DNA of 17,182 nt from an archaeon (lineage in GTDB: Archaea; Thermoproteota; Nitrososphaeria_A; Caldarchaeales; Wolframiiraptoraceae), in assembly GCA_029258815.1 (NCBI GenBank), contig JAPDJZ010000076.1, forward strand, positions 1 to 17,182, given 5' to 3'. Both the position numbers and the translations under genes were made by a program. This document shows positions 1 through 6,877 of the stretch, piece by piece (within the stretch, counting starts at the first letter, position 1; each line of letters begins with the position of its first letter). Below the pieces are notes generated by a model that ran no database searches, was not told where the DNA came from, and saw nothing but the letters and a program-made list of their open reading frames with translations.

Positions 1-80
1 TCGCCGGGCTTGACGTATTCGACAGGCTTATGAGCCGGACTGAAAGAGTATACGCCCTTATCCTTCGTCACTACCTTCAT
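1..80 (-). CDS. N-terminus of an acetamidase/formamidase-like protein (partial)
   Basis: Only the first 26 codons are in the window; the gene runs off the left edge. On the minus strand an ATG at 80 opens a frame beginning MKVVTKDKGVYSFSP and continuing to VEYVKPG. A short basic start followed by a 'YSFSP.HKPV..VKPG' pattern resembles the N-terminus of the archaeal acetamidase/formamidase (FmdA/AmdA) family, which hydrolyses short amides to ammonia and the carboxylate. The family call rests on memory of this pattern over very few residues, so it is tentative. The gene lies 51 bp downstream of rpl37ae on the same strand. A separate TATA-like box at 106-116 suggests independent transcription. 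Confidence 0.45.
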   Translation of the reverse strand, partial: MKVVTKDKGVYSFSPAHKPVEYVKPG

Positions 81-105
81 TTGCCGGATAAGCGATCAAA
101 GTCTA

Positions 106-116
106 GAATAAATTTT
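106..116 (-). promoter_or_regulatory. TATA-like box for the gene at 1-80
   Basis: On the minus strand this reads AAAATTTATTC. It is centred about 31 bp upstream of the ATG at 80, the spacing expected for an archaeal TATA box with a very short or absent leader. It falls in the gap after the rpl37ae stop. Called by sequence and spacing only. Confidence 0.45.
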
Positions 117-131
117 CCCCCAGAACGGGAG

Positions 132-359
132 CTACCTCTTGGGGAAGGGGGTCCAAGCTCCTCCCGCGAAGGTGTATCCGCATTTCCTACAGCTCCAGAT
201 CCCGATCGCGACCCTCCTCACCCTAGGGTGATTGCAATTCGGGCAGACGTGCCAAGCCCTCTGCTCCCGCTCGATCTCGGCGACCCGCTTCCTAAGAGTC
301 GAGCCGTATCTCGGCCCGAACCTCTTAGCGGGGTTTCCCTTAACCCTCCCGACCTGCAT
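132..359 (-). CDS. rpl37ae: 50S ribosomal protein L37Ae (eL43)
   Basis: This is a small zinc-ribbon protein of the large ribosomal subunit. The sequence contains the family's basic core RFGPRYGSTLRKRV, then a four-cysteine zinc ribbon (CPNC, then CRKC 18 residues further on), and ends with TFAGGAWTP. The 75-residue length fits archaeal L37Ae. I chose the ATG at 359 because GGAGG lies 8 nt upstream of it; an in-frame GTG at 374 would add five residues. It is the third gene of the rrp41-rrp42-rpl37ae run, starting 51 bp after the rrp42 stop, and this is its usual place in archaeal exosome operons. The gene normally next, rpoP, is absent. Confidence 0.93.
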   Translation of the reverse strand: MQVGRVKGNPAKRFGPRYGSTLRKRVAEIEREQRAWHVCPNCNHPRVRRVAIGIWSCRKCGYTFAGGAWTPFPKR

Positions 360-410
360 CGCCGTGGCCTCCACGCTAGGGCTCTAAGCTTCTCAATATA
401 AGGATAAGGG

Positions 411-1247
411 CTACTTCTGCTCCGCGAGCTTGACCGGAACCTCTTGGAGGAATCTTCGCCTGATCTCCCCCGTCTTCTCGACCACGGTTTCGACGATCTC
501 GTCCATGAGGTCTAGCGGAACCTGACCCGGAGAGTTCTTCTGGACGCACGTTATATTCCCCTTCTCGTCGGCTCCCATTATGAGGGAGACGTCCAAGACC
601 TTCTCCTCCTCTATCTGGGGGTCGATTAGGAACTTCTCGCCGATAACGCCGATCATAACCGTGAAGGGTAGGGAGCTGAACTCTAGGGCGAAGTACTCCC
701 CGGTTTTCTGAGGCTTGCCATCGACGACCTCGTATCTCGGGATCCGGGCCGTGGCCAAGGCGGCTAGAGCCGAGATCAGGGCCGGGTCGAAGTAGTTTCC
801 GTCGTAGTCTAGGACGTAGACGTCGATGAAGATTACGTAAACCTTCTCGCCCTCAACTAGGCATAGCTTCTTGAGATCGAGAACTCCGCCCTCTCTAATG
901 CTCCTATCGACGACCCGGGCGAGCTCGATCCCGCGCTCGTCGGGCGGCCCCGGCTCGAAGCTCGTTGAGGCTAGGGGCAGTAGCTCGGCGTTCACCGTGA
1001 AGATTCCCTCATCGGGTCTATCCGAGAAGGGAGATCCCACCTCGACCTTGATTCCGGTCAGGATCTTCGTGCTCCCCATCGAGACCATGGCCGAGCCATC
1101 CGCCTTAGCCAGCAAGCCCGTCTGAATGCTCATCGGCCTAAGATCCCTAGGCCCCCGACCGTCTATCCGCTTACCCTGAAGTAGGAGGTTGTAGATTTTA
1201 TCGCGCATGATCTTCGCCGTAAGGCTTCTCTTAGGTGCGAGCGCCAT
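411..1247 (-). CDS. rrp42: Exosome complex subunit Rrp42 (non-catalytic RNase PH-like)
   Basis: Rrp42 is the structural RNase PH-fold subunit that alternates with Rrp41 in the hexameric ring of the archaeal exosome, a 3'-to-5' RNA-degrading and tailing machine in the cytoplasm. The 278-residue protein has the usual 'GKRIDGRGPRDLRP' opening (residues 25-38), the IDVYVLDYDGN segment (141-151) and the C-terminal RNase PH domain. It lacks the aspartate-rich DVEDKYGEADMP active site seen in its neighbour Rrp41, as expected for the inactive partner. It starts 6 nt after the rrp41 stop, with TGGAGT between them as a short ribosome-binding site, so the two are surely co-transcribed and likely made in equal amounts. 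Confidence 0.96.
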   Translation of the reverse strand: MALAPKRSLTAKIMRDKIYNLLLQGKRIDGRGPRDLRPMSIQTGLLAKADGSAMVSMGSTKILTGIKVEVGSPFSDRPDEGIFTVNAELLPLASTSFEPGPPDERGIELARVVDRSIREGGVLDLKKLCLVEGEKVYVIFIDVYVLDYDGNYFDPALISALAALATARIPRYEVVDGKPQKTGEYFALEFSSLPFTVMIGVIGEKFLIDPQIEEEKVLDVSLIMGADEKGNITCVQKNSPGQVPLDLMDEIVETVVEKTGEIRRRFLQEVPVKLAEQK

Positions 1248-1253
1248 ACTCCA

Positions 1254-1985
1254 TCACGACTCCATGGGCGGAACCGAGCTAAACTTCTTCTTTAAAGCCT
1301 CTCGCTGAAGCCTATAGATCTCCGATACCCCTTTCTGGGCTAGGGCCAAGCCCTTCCTGAACTCCTCCGGGGTCATTCGGCCGTTAAGCTGGAGGAGGAC
1401 TATCGAGTTAAACCTCGGAGCCATCGCTACGGGCATATCCGCCTCACCATACTTATCCTCTACGTCGCAGAGGTCCAGAACCAGCTGGCCATCAACCTTC
1501 CCGACCGCGACGGCCGCGACGAGATCCGCCATCGGTATCCCGGCGTCGGCTAGGGCTAGCGATGCCGCGGTAAGCCCCGTCGTCCTAGTCCCCCCGTCGG
1601 CTTGAATGACCTCGATATACACGTCGATCGAGGCCCTCGGAAACTCCTCCAAGAACGTTACGGTCTCCAGCGCCTCCCTAATCACCTTCGATAACTCCAC
1701 TTCGCGCCTAGTCATCCCAAGAGGCTTCCGCTCCTCGACGCTAAAGGAGGTCATGTGATACCTGCAGTTCAGGATTGCTCGATCCGGTAGGGCTAGGTGG
1801 CGCGGGTGAGCCTCCCTAGGCCCGAAGACCGCCGCGATGACCTTAGTCCCCCCGAACTCCACGTAGGCCGAGCCGTCGCTCTTATCCAGAATGCCTATCT
1901 CCATCTTTATCGGCCTAAGCTCATCGAACCTCCTACCGTCAACCCTCCTCCCATTCTCGTCTATCAGCCTCTCAGGCTTCTCCAT
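1254..1985 (-). CDS. rrp41: Exosome complex catalytic subunit Rrp41
   Basis: Rrp41 is the phosphorolytic subunit of the archaeal exosome: it removes 3' nucleotides with phosphate, or adds them from NDPs, within the Rrp41-Rrp42 ring. The 243-residue protein shows 'NGRRVDGR' (11-18), the phosphate-binding stretch GGTRTTG (131-137), and the catalytic region DVEDKYGEADMP, with Asp177 and Asp183 in the positions of the family's catalytic acids. The ATG at 1985 fits the family N-terminus. In most archaeal superoperons rrp4 lies directly upstream; here that neighbour is about 4.2 kb away, beyond the oppositely oriented wtp genes. A clear TATA box at 2035-2043 suggests rrp41 now leads its own transcript. 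Confidence 0.97.
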   Translation of the reverse strand: MEKPERLIDENGRRVDGRRFDELRPIKMEIGILDKSDGSAYVEFGGTKVIAAVFGPREAHPRHLALPDRAILNCRYHMTSFSVEERKPLGMTRREVELSKVIREALETVTFLEEFPRASIDVYIEVIQADGGTRTTGLTAASLALADAGIPMADLVAAVAVGKVDGQLVLDLCDVEDKYGEADMPVAMAPRFNSIVLLQLNGRMTPEEFRKGLALAQKGVSEIYRLQREALKKKFSSVPPMES

Positions 1986-2034
1986 AACCGCGAAACCTCC
2001 ATGCGCTATTCCCGGGAAACTCCTCCCAGCCCAG

Positions 2035-2043
2035 TATATAAAA
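2035..2043 (-). promoter_or_regulatory. TATA box for rrp41-rrp42-rpl37ae
   Basis: On the minus strand this reads TTTTATATA, about 54 bp upstream of the rrp41 ATG. That places a start site roughly 25-30 nt before the coding region, with room for a leader. It is a strong archaeal TATA match and the only one in the 125-bp divergent gap facing rrp41. Confidence 0.6.
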
Positions 2044-2072
2044 CCTAGTATCCCGGCCCTAGGGCGGAAACG

Positions 2073-2088
2073 GTTTTAAGAGCTCTTT
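2073..2088 (+). promoter_or_regulatory. Promoter of the ModE-like regulator, with a small palindrome on it
   Basis: GTTTTAAG forms a TATA-like box about 33 bp ahead of the GTG at 2111, the spacing of a leaderless or short-leader archaeal transcript. It overlaps the perfect 10-bp palindrome AAGAGCTCTT (2079-2088), a place where a bound protein would block transcription. A second 10-bp palindrome, GCCCTAGGGC, lies at about 2056-2065. Ten-base palindromes are common by chance, so autoregulation is only a possibility. Neither matches the operator candidate at 3189-3207. Confidence 0.4.
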
Positions 2089-2110
2089 AGGGAAATTCGC
2101 TGGAAGACGG

Positions 2111-3184
2111 GTGGAGCTTGTGAGGAAGCTGAAGAGGCTTCGGCCTCATGGAACTCTTATCCTAGAGGTTGATGGGTCGAAGGTCGTTGGCGAGGATCTA
2201 GCGAGGCTGCTGCTCCTGATAGATAGGGGCGGCTCGATACTCTCGGCGTCGAGGATCCTGAAGATCGCTTATTCTAGGGCTTGGGAGGCGATAGCTAGAG
2301 CCGAGCGGCTTCTCGGGGTTAGGCTTGTCGAGCCGAGGCGCGGGGGTAGGAGCGGGGGAGGGGCGAGGCTAACGGCCGCGGGGAGGAAGCTTCTAGAGCT
2401 CTACCTCGAGGAGTATAGGAGGCTGCTCGGAAGGAGGCTCGCGGTCGAAGAGGCTAGGATCGAGGCCCCGGAGCTCGTCTACGCCGGGAGCAACGACCTC
2501 CTGCTAGAGCACGTCTTCGGGCTCATGAGGGCCAGGGGGGTCGGGTCGATAGAGGTCGCCTGGATCGGGTCGGCCGGGGGGCTAAGCCTCCTCATGCTCG
2601 GGGAGGCGGATCTAGCCGGAATACACCTCTACGACCCCGAGACGGGCGAATACAACGCGCCGTACATCTCGCGATACTGGCTCGAGAATAGGGTGGTTCT
2701 GGTTAGGGGATACGAGCGGGAGCTCGGCTTCGCCTCGAGAAAGGCCTTCGAGGACCCCGTCGAGGCCATAGTTTCTGGAAGAGCTAAGCTCATTAATAGA
2801 AACTTGGGATCCGGGACGCGGGTTCGCCTCGACTGCCTGCTAAAGGAGAGGTCCGCGGAGCTGGGGAAGCCGTTCAGCGAGCTTATCAGAAGCATACGGG
2901 GATACGGGGAGGAGGTGAAGACCCACCTCGACGTGGTGAGGGCGATAGCATCGGGCAGAGCGGATATAGGATTAACGATAAGGTGGATGGCCGAGAAATA
3001 CGGCTTAAACTTCAAGCCGATAGGGTGGGAGAAGTTCGACTTCGCGATACCCGTGGAATCCCTTAAGCGGAAGCCGGTTAAAGCCTTCCTGAAAGCCCTC
3101 GCATCCGAGGAGCTTAGAGGTCTAGTCAAGGGGCTATCGGGTTATAGAATAGGCAACGACTCCGGGAGGATAGTCTATGGTTAA
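2111..3184 (+). CDS. ModE-type winged-helix regulator fused to a PBP-like (molybdate-binding) domain
   Basis: A 357-residue predicted one-component transcription regulator. Residues ~14-107 match the ModE N-terminal winged helix: LLLIDRGGSILSASRIL, then AYSRAWEAI, RLVEPRRGGRSGGGARLT and a long closing helix. Residues ~120-345 resemble the cytoplasmic PBP-like domain (COG1910/PF12727) related to periplasmic molybdate binders, with AGSNDLLLEHV, GEADLAGIHLYDP, INRNLGSGTRVRLD and SGRADIGLTIRWMA. Unlike E. coli ModE there is no C-terminal TOBE (MOP) domain, so the ligand is probably held in the PBP-like cleft. There is no signal peptide, so it acts in the cytoplasm. The start is GTG 2111; GTG 2120 is possible. 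It lies 57 bp upstream of wtpA on the same strand and is the obvious candidate to control tungstate/molybdate uptake. Confidence 0.85.
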   Translation: MELVRKLKRLRPHGTLILEVDGSKVVGEDLARLLLLIDRGGSILSASRILKIAYSRAWEAIARAERLLGVRLVEPRRGGRSGGGARLTAAGRKLLELYLEEYRRLLGRRLAVEEARIEAPELVYAGSNDLLLEHVFGLMRARGVGSIEVAWIGSAGGLSLLMLGEADLAGIHLYDPETGEYNAPYISRYWLENRVVLVRGYERELGFASRKAFEDPVEAIVSGRAKLINRNLGSGTRVRLDCLLKERSAELGKPFSELIRSIRGYGEEVKTHLDVVRAIASGRADIGLTIRWMAEKYGLNFKPIGWEKFDFAIPVESLKRKPVKAFLKALASEELRGLVKGLSGYRIGNDSGRIVYG

Positions 3185-3188
3185 TTTA

Positions 3189-3207
3189 TCCGTTATCCGA
3201 TAACGGA
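3189..3207 (+). promoter_or_regulatory. 19-bp palindromic operator candidate upstream of wtpA
   Basis: TCCGTTATCCGATAACGGA is a perfect inverted repeat with 9-bp arms around one central base. It lies between the regulator stop (3184) and the wtpA TATA box, next to where the TFB-recognition element would be. The CGTTAT...ATAACG arms recall the AT-rich ends of known bacterial ModE sites. The neighbouring ModE-like protein is the natural candidate to bind it. Position just upstream of the TATA box is compatible with either activation or repression. Confidence 0.65.
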
Positions 3208-3212
3208 AAGAC

Positions 3213-3219
3213 ATTTATC
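3213..3219 (+). promoter_or_regulatory. TATA-like box for wtpABC
   Basis: ATTTATC is centred about 26 bp upstream of the wtpA ATG at 3242, the classic spacing for a leaderless archaeal transcript. It begins 6 bp after the palindrome. No ribosome-binding site is visible ahead of wtpA, which agrees with leaderless initiation. Confidence 0.55.
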
Positions 3220-3241
3220 GCCCTCTAAGAACAGAATCCCT

Positions 3242-4279
3242 ATGAACTCGGGGAGAAGGAGAATCATTCTGATCTGCGCTGTAATCGTGGGCGCTATCCT
3301 AGTTGCGGCCGGGCCGCTGCTGTTCTCTAATCCCTTAACTAAGTCCGCTACGCTCAGGGTATTCTGCGCCGGGTCTCTCGCCATTCCGCTGAAGCAGGTT
3401 GCGAGGGAGTTCGAGGAGAGGAATCCGGGCGTTGAGGTCGTGATCGAGCCTTCTGGAAGCGTTCTAGCCGTGAGGAAGGTGATCGAGCTCAACAAGTCGG
3501 CGGACATCCTCGCGGTCGCCGATTATAGGCTCATACCAGCGCTCATGATGCCGGAGCACGCCAGCTTCTGCATATCCTTCGCGAGGAATAAGATCGTCCT
3601 AGCGTACACCAGTAAAAGCAGATATGCTGACGAGATAAACTCCGAAAACTGGTTTAAGATTCTCATGCGCGGAGACGTGAAATACGGGTTCTCCAATCCC
3701 AACGAGGATCCGTGCGGATACAGGGCTTTGATGACTTTCGCCCTGGCCGAGAAATACTACGGCGAGGAGGGGCTTTTCAAGAAGCTCGTCGCCGATAAGT
3801 CAAACCTGAAGGTAGACGTGAGAGGCGGCGAATTCCTCATCTACGTCCCGGTAGACTTCGCCCCTAAGCAGGACTCCGATCTCGTGATTAGGTCGAAGTC
3901 CGTTGACTTGATATCCCTACTGGAGGCCGGCGCCCTGGATTACGCACTTGAGTACAAGAGCGTCGCCGTTCAGCACGGCCTCAGATACCTCGAGCTCCCG
4001 GCGGAGATAGACCTAAGCGACCCCGATCTCGACGAATGGTATCGGAGGGTTCATGTGCATCTATTCTATGGAACGGATAAGCGGAAGGAGGTGGCCGGCG
4101 AATCGATAGTGTATGGCCTAACGATACCTAGGTGCGCTCAAAACGGGGATCTCTCGATCGAGTTCGTCAACTTCCTGTTAAGCGATGAAGGGAGGAGGAT
4201 CTTCGAGGAGAGCGGCCAGCAATTCTTGGACGAGTTCGAGGTGGTGGGAGAGGTTCCAGAGGAGATTAGGCTGGGGTGA
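3242..4279 (+). CDS. wtpA: Tungstate/molybdate ABC transporter, substrate-binding protein WtpA
   Basis: Membrane-anchored extracellular binding protein of a Wtp/Mod-type importer that captures tungstate or molybdate and hands it to WtpB. The 345-residue protein starts with a basic end and a hydrophobic segment (8-28) acting as signal or anchor; there is no lipobox cysteine at its end. Family motifs follow: FCAGSLAIPL (41-50), EPSGSVLAVRKV (69-80), SADILAVADYRLIP (86-99), NEDPCGYRALM (154-164) and DYALEYKSVA (233-242). Asp156 and Glu237 sit where the A. fulgidus homologue uses an acidic pair to give the oxyanion six-fold coordination, a mark of the WtpA/archaeal ModA branch. Tungstate versus molybdate preference cannot be read from the sequence. 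wtpB starts 4 nt after its stop. Confidence 0.93.
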   Translation: MNSGRRRIILICAVIVGAILVAAGPLLFSNPLTKSATLRVFCAGSLAIPLKQVAREFEERNPGVEVVIEPSGSVLAVRKVIELNKSADILAVADYRLIPALMMPEHASFCISFARNKIVLAYTSKSRYADEINSENWFKILMRGDVKYGFSNPNEDPCGYRALMTFALAEKYYGEEGLFKKLVADKSNLKVDVRGGEFLIYVPVDFAPKQDSDLVIRSKSVDLISLLEAGALDYALEYKSVAVQHGLRYLELPAEIDLSDPDLDEWYRRVHVHLFYGTDKRKEVAGESIVYGLTIPRCAQNGDLSIEFVNFLLSDEGRRIFEESGQQFLDEFEVVGEVPEEIRLG

Positions 4280-4283
4280 TGGC

Positions 4284-5054
4284 ATGAGGAAGATCGAGGG
4301 ATTATTCTTAACGTTCTCCGCCGTCGGCTCCGTAGCGATCCTCATCCTACTGGTTCCCATGATCCTAGCCCCCTTAATGACGGATCCCACGCAGCTCGCG
4401 GAGGCGTTAATGGATTCCGAGATCTCGAGAGCCCTCTCGACTACTTTCGCCGGAGCGAGCTTGGCGACCCTTCTCGCCCTGATCTTCGGAGTTCCATTAG
4501 CATACGTTATGGCTAGGAAGGACTTCGCGTTCAAGGGGCTGCTGGAGTCTCTCCTAAACATACCGCTAACCATACCCCACAGCGTCGCCGGGATACTCGT
4601 ACTTCTAGCCTACCACTCGAGGAGCAGTATAGGCTCGATCCTAAGCAACCTAGGGATCGTTATTGAGGATACTCTGTGGGGGATAGTTCTCGCGATGTTC
4701 TTCGTAAGCTCCCCGATCCTGATAAGCTCCGCTAGGGCCGGCTTCTCCATGATAGACGAGAACCTAGAGCACGTGGCGAGGACTCTGGGAGCAAGCCACT
4801 ACAAGACCTTCCTCACTGTAACCCTGCCATTATCCCTGAAGGCGATAGCCTCCGGGGCCGTGCTAACTTGGGCGAGGGCAGTAAGCGAGGTAGGAGCCTT
4901 ACTCATAGTTGCCCCATACCCCAAGTCGATAGCCCTTCTAGTAATAGAGAGGTTCGAGGCGTTCGGGCTTTCATCCGCGATCCCGATAACCGTGATCCTC
5001 CTGGCGATGAGCTTGGCGATAGTCTTGATATTGAACTGCGTCTTAGGGAGGTAG
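4284..5054 (+). CDS. wtpB: Tungstate/molybdate ABC transporter, permease WtpB
   Basis: The 256-residue membrane subunit forms the transport channel as a homodimer. About six hydrophobic segments are visible (roughly 9-31, 53-75, 92-112, 129-150, 188-210 and 230-253). The cytoplasmic coupling loop EHVARTLGASHYKTFLTVTLP (about 162-182) is the 'EAA' motif that docks onto the ATPase. IPLTIPHSVAGI and SEVGALLIVAPYP are typical of ModB/WtpB permeases. The frame is open upstream to 4185, but that part overlaps wtpA and is not membrane-like. I take the ATG at 4284, 4 nt after the wtpA stop. wtpC follows after 6 nt. Confidence 0.93.
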   Translation: MRKIEGLFLTFSAVGSVAILILLVPMILAPLMTDPTQLAEALMDSEISRALSTTFAGASLATLLALIFGVPLAYVMARKDFAFKGLLESLLNIPLTIPHSVAGILVLLAYHSRSSIGSILSNLGIVIEDTLWGIVLAMFFVSSPILISSARAGFSMIDENLEHVARTLGASHYKTFLTVTLPLSLKAIASGAVLTWARAVSEVGALLIVAPYPKSIALLVIERFEAFGLSSAIPITVILLAMSLAIVLILNCVLGR

Positions 5055-5060
5055 TGGGCC

Positions 5061-6125
5061 ATGAGCGAGCCCGAGATCTTACTCGAGTTGAAAGGGCTCT
5101 CGAAAAGCTGGAAGGAGTTTAGGATAAGGAACGTGAGCCTAGAGATAAGGCGCGGAGAGTACTTCGTGGTGATGGGGCCGACCGGGGCCGGGAAAACCCT
5201 CCTCCTCCAGCTCATCGCGGGGATCCATCGCCCGGATTCAGGGAGGATAATTCTAGACGGGATAGATGTAACCGATCTGCCGCCGGAGAGGAGGAACGTG
5301 GGGTACGTCCCGCAGAACTATGCCCTTTTCCCGCATATGACAGCCGGCGAGAACATAGCATACGGTCTGAGGGTTAGGGGATACTCGAAGGGTGAGGCGG
5401 ATGAGGTCGTTGGGGAGATCTCGCGGAGGCTTGGGATAGAGGAGCTTCTCGATAGGAGGGTTTCGACGCTCAGCGGCGGAGAGCAGCAGAGGATCGCCCT
5501 AGCCAGAGCGCTCGCCATTAAGCCCAAGCTCCTTCTGCTGGATGAGCCTCTCAGCGCCCTTGACGCCGAGACCCGGGAAGAGATCAGGGAATATCTTAGG
5601 GACATTAGGAGAGCTCTAGGCTTCACGGCGATCCACGTAACTCACGACTTCGTCGAGGCGGCGGATCTGGGGGATAGAATGGCGGTTATGTTCGGGGGCG
5701 AGATCCTTCAGGTCGGTAAGCCGATCGACGTTATGAATAATCCGAGAAGCGAGGTCGTCGCCTCATTCACGGGGATCAAAAACCTGTTTAGGGGGAGGGT
5801 CGTGGGTAGGGTCGGGGAGCTGGCTGAGATCGATGTGGGCGGGGCTAGGATCTACGCTTTAACCAAGCGGGGCGGAGAGGTCTCGGTGGCCGTGAGACCC
5901 GAGAGCATAATCGTAACCCTCGAGCCCGTTAAGACCAGCGCGAGAAACCTGCTTAAAGGGGTTATCAGGGAGATTTCCGAGAAGCCGCCGCTGGTATCCC
6001 TTAAGGTGGAGGCGGGGATTGAGTTCACGGTCTACGTTACTAGAAACGCTGTGGAGGATCTAAACCTGAAAGAGGGAAAGAACGTTTACCTCGCGTTTAA
6101 GGCGTCGGATGTAACAGTATTCTAA
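5061..6125 (+). CDS. wtpC: Tungstate/molybdate ABC transporter, ATPase WtpC
   Basis: Cytoplasmic ATPase that powers the WtpAB importer. In the 354-residue protein I see Walker A GPTGAGKT (39-46), the Q-loop glutamine (85), signature LSGGEQQR (137-144), Walker B LLLLDEP with Glu162, and the switch histidine (195). After about residue 235 comes a C-terminal extension, with a TOBE/MOP-like domain from about 293 to the end. In ModC/WtpC such domains bind the oxyanion and can inhibit uptake when the cell is full, so control by substrate is possible. The ATG at 5061 follows the wtpB stop by 6 nt. The stop lies only 19 nt from the convergent rrp4 stop. Confidence 0.93.
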   Translation: MSEPEILLELKGLSKSWKEFRIRNVSLEIRRGEYFVVMGPTGAGKTLLLQLIAGIHRPDSGRIILDGIDVTDLPPERRNVGYVPQNYALFPHMTAGENIAYGLRVRGYSKGEADEVVGEISRRLGIEELLDRRVSTLSGGEQQRIALARALAIKPKLLLLDEPLSALDAETREEIREYLRDIRRALGFTAIHVTHDFVEAADLGDRMAVMFGGEILQVGKPIDVMNNPRSEVVASFTGIKNLFRGRVVGRVGELAEIDVGGARIYALTKRGGEVSVAVRPESIIVTLEPVKTSARNLLKGVIREISEKPPLVSLKVEAGIEFTVYVTRNAVEDLNLKEGKNVYLAFKASDVTVF

Positions 6126-6144
6126 GGAAGGTTGGACTCCGCCT

Positions 6145-6807
6145 CTAACCCTTCTCGAGGAGTTCTCTCAGATATTTCTCGACCCGCTCGGTTAACCCTG
6201 ATGTATGAGCCTCGCTCTCTATCATCTCTATCGCCTTCATGGCCGCGAACTCGCTTTTAGGTGATGGGCCGTTGATCACTATCAGCCCGTTCTTTCCCAC
6301 GATTATATCGCATCCCGTCAGCTTCTTCACCATGCTTATCATCGAGCCTCTCCTCCCGATTAGCCTAGGAATCTTCGCCGGGTGGATGTGGATTAGGAGG
6401 CCGCTCTGAATCCTCCTTATGCGGTCGCGCCGGTCGATCATTATCCCGCTCAGCCCGCTCTCTTTGATCTTCGCGTAGATCACGTCCCCCACCTTCAACT
6501 TCATGCTCACGACCTCACCCCTATCCGGAATCCTTATCAGAGCCGTTAGATATCCCCCGAGATCAACCTCGAACCCGTTGGGCTTAACGTCCGAGATTAT
6601 TCCTATAACGCGATCCCCCGGAGCCGGCTTGTAGGCGGCCTTGAAGGGGGTTACGACGACTTTGTTGTCCTTTATCGACGCGAACCCGACCTGAGCCGCG
6701 TAAACCTTTCCGCCTATAGCGTAGGTTCCCTCGCCGCTGCGCTTCCCGTTATCCGAGAGCAGCTGCCCGGGTATGACGACCTCATGCTCGGAGAAGTATA
6801 TCGGCAT
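6145..6807 (-). CDS. rrp4: Exosome RNA-binding cap subunit Rrp4
   Basis: Rrp4 sits as a trimeric cap on the Rrp41-Rrp42 ring and guides RNA into the pore. The 220-residue protein shows the three expected parts: an N-terminal domain (1-60, with VVIPGQLL), an S1 domain (about 62-127, with PGDRVIGIISDV...GFEVDLGG and VGDVIYAKI), and a KH domain (about 135-200) with GRRG at 151-154. The ATG at 6807 has a GGAGGGG ribosome-binding site about 3 nt upstream. It is the last gene of the psmA-SBDS-rrp4 group. rrp41, its usual next gene, lies beyond the wtp module. Confidence 0.96.
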   Translation of the reverse strand: MPIYFSEHEVVIPGQLLSDNGKRSGEGTYAIGGKVYAAQVGFASIKDNKVVVTPFKAAYKPAPGDRVIGIISDVKPNGFEVDLGGYLTALIRIPDRGEVVSMKLKVGDVIYAKIKESGLSGIMIDRRDRIRRIQSGLLIHIHPAKIPRLIGRRGSMISMVKKLTGCDIIVGKNGLIVINGPSPKSEFAAMKAIEMIESEAHTSGLTERVEKYLRELLEKG

Positions 6808-6846
6808 AGCCCCTCCGATCCCTCATCATGGGGGGTGCCAGGCTGT

Positions 6847-6855
6847 CTTTATAAG
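6847..6855 (-). promoter_or_regulatory. TATA-like box for rrp4
   Basis: On the minus strand this reads CTTATAAAG, about 44 bp upstream of the rrp4 ATG, within the 70-bp gap after the SBDS stop. The position would give a leader of roughly 15-20 nt carrying the GGAGGGG site. It implies rrp4 can be transcribed apart from SBDS. Confidence 0.45.
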
Positions 6856-6877
6856 TCTTGAGCAGCCCCCCTCCCCG

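Noticed and set aside
30..401. Plus-strand 123-residue frame across rpl37ae
   Set aside because: It is antisense to the well-supported L37Ae gene, has a Pro/Ser/Arg-rich composition and resembles no family.
2629..3129. Minus-strand 166-residue frame inside the ModE-like gene
   Set aside because: It lies wholly antisense to a gene with clear domains; high GC and codon bias create such long shadows here.
6744..6755. CCGTTATCCGA half-copy of the wtpA palindrome inside rrp4
   Set aside because: It is a single arm in coding sequence, with no matching second arm and no promoter role; it fits rrp4 codons.
6826..6836. ATGATGA on the minus strand between SBDS and rrp4 as a C/D-box RNA start
   Set aside because: No CTGA D box follows at a suitable distance and no terminal stem is seen.
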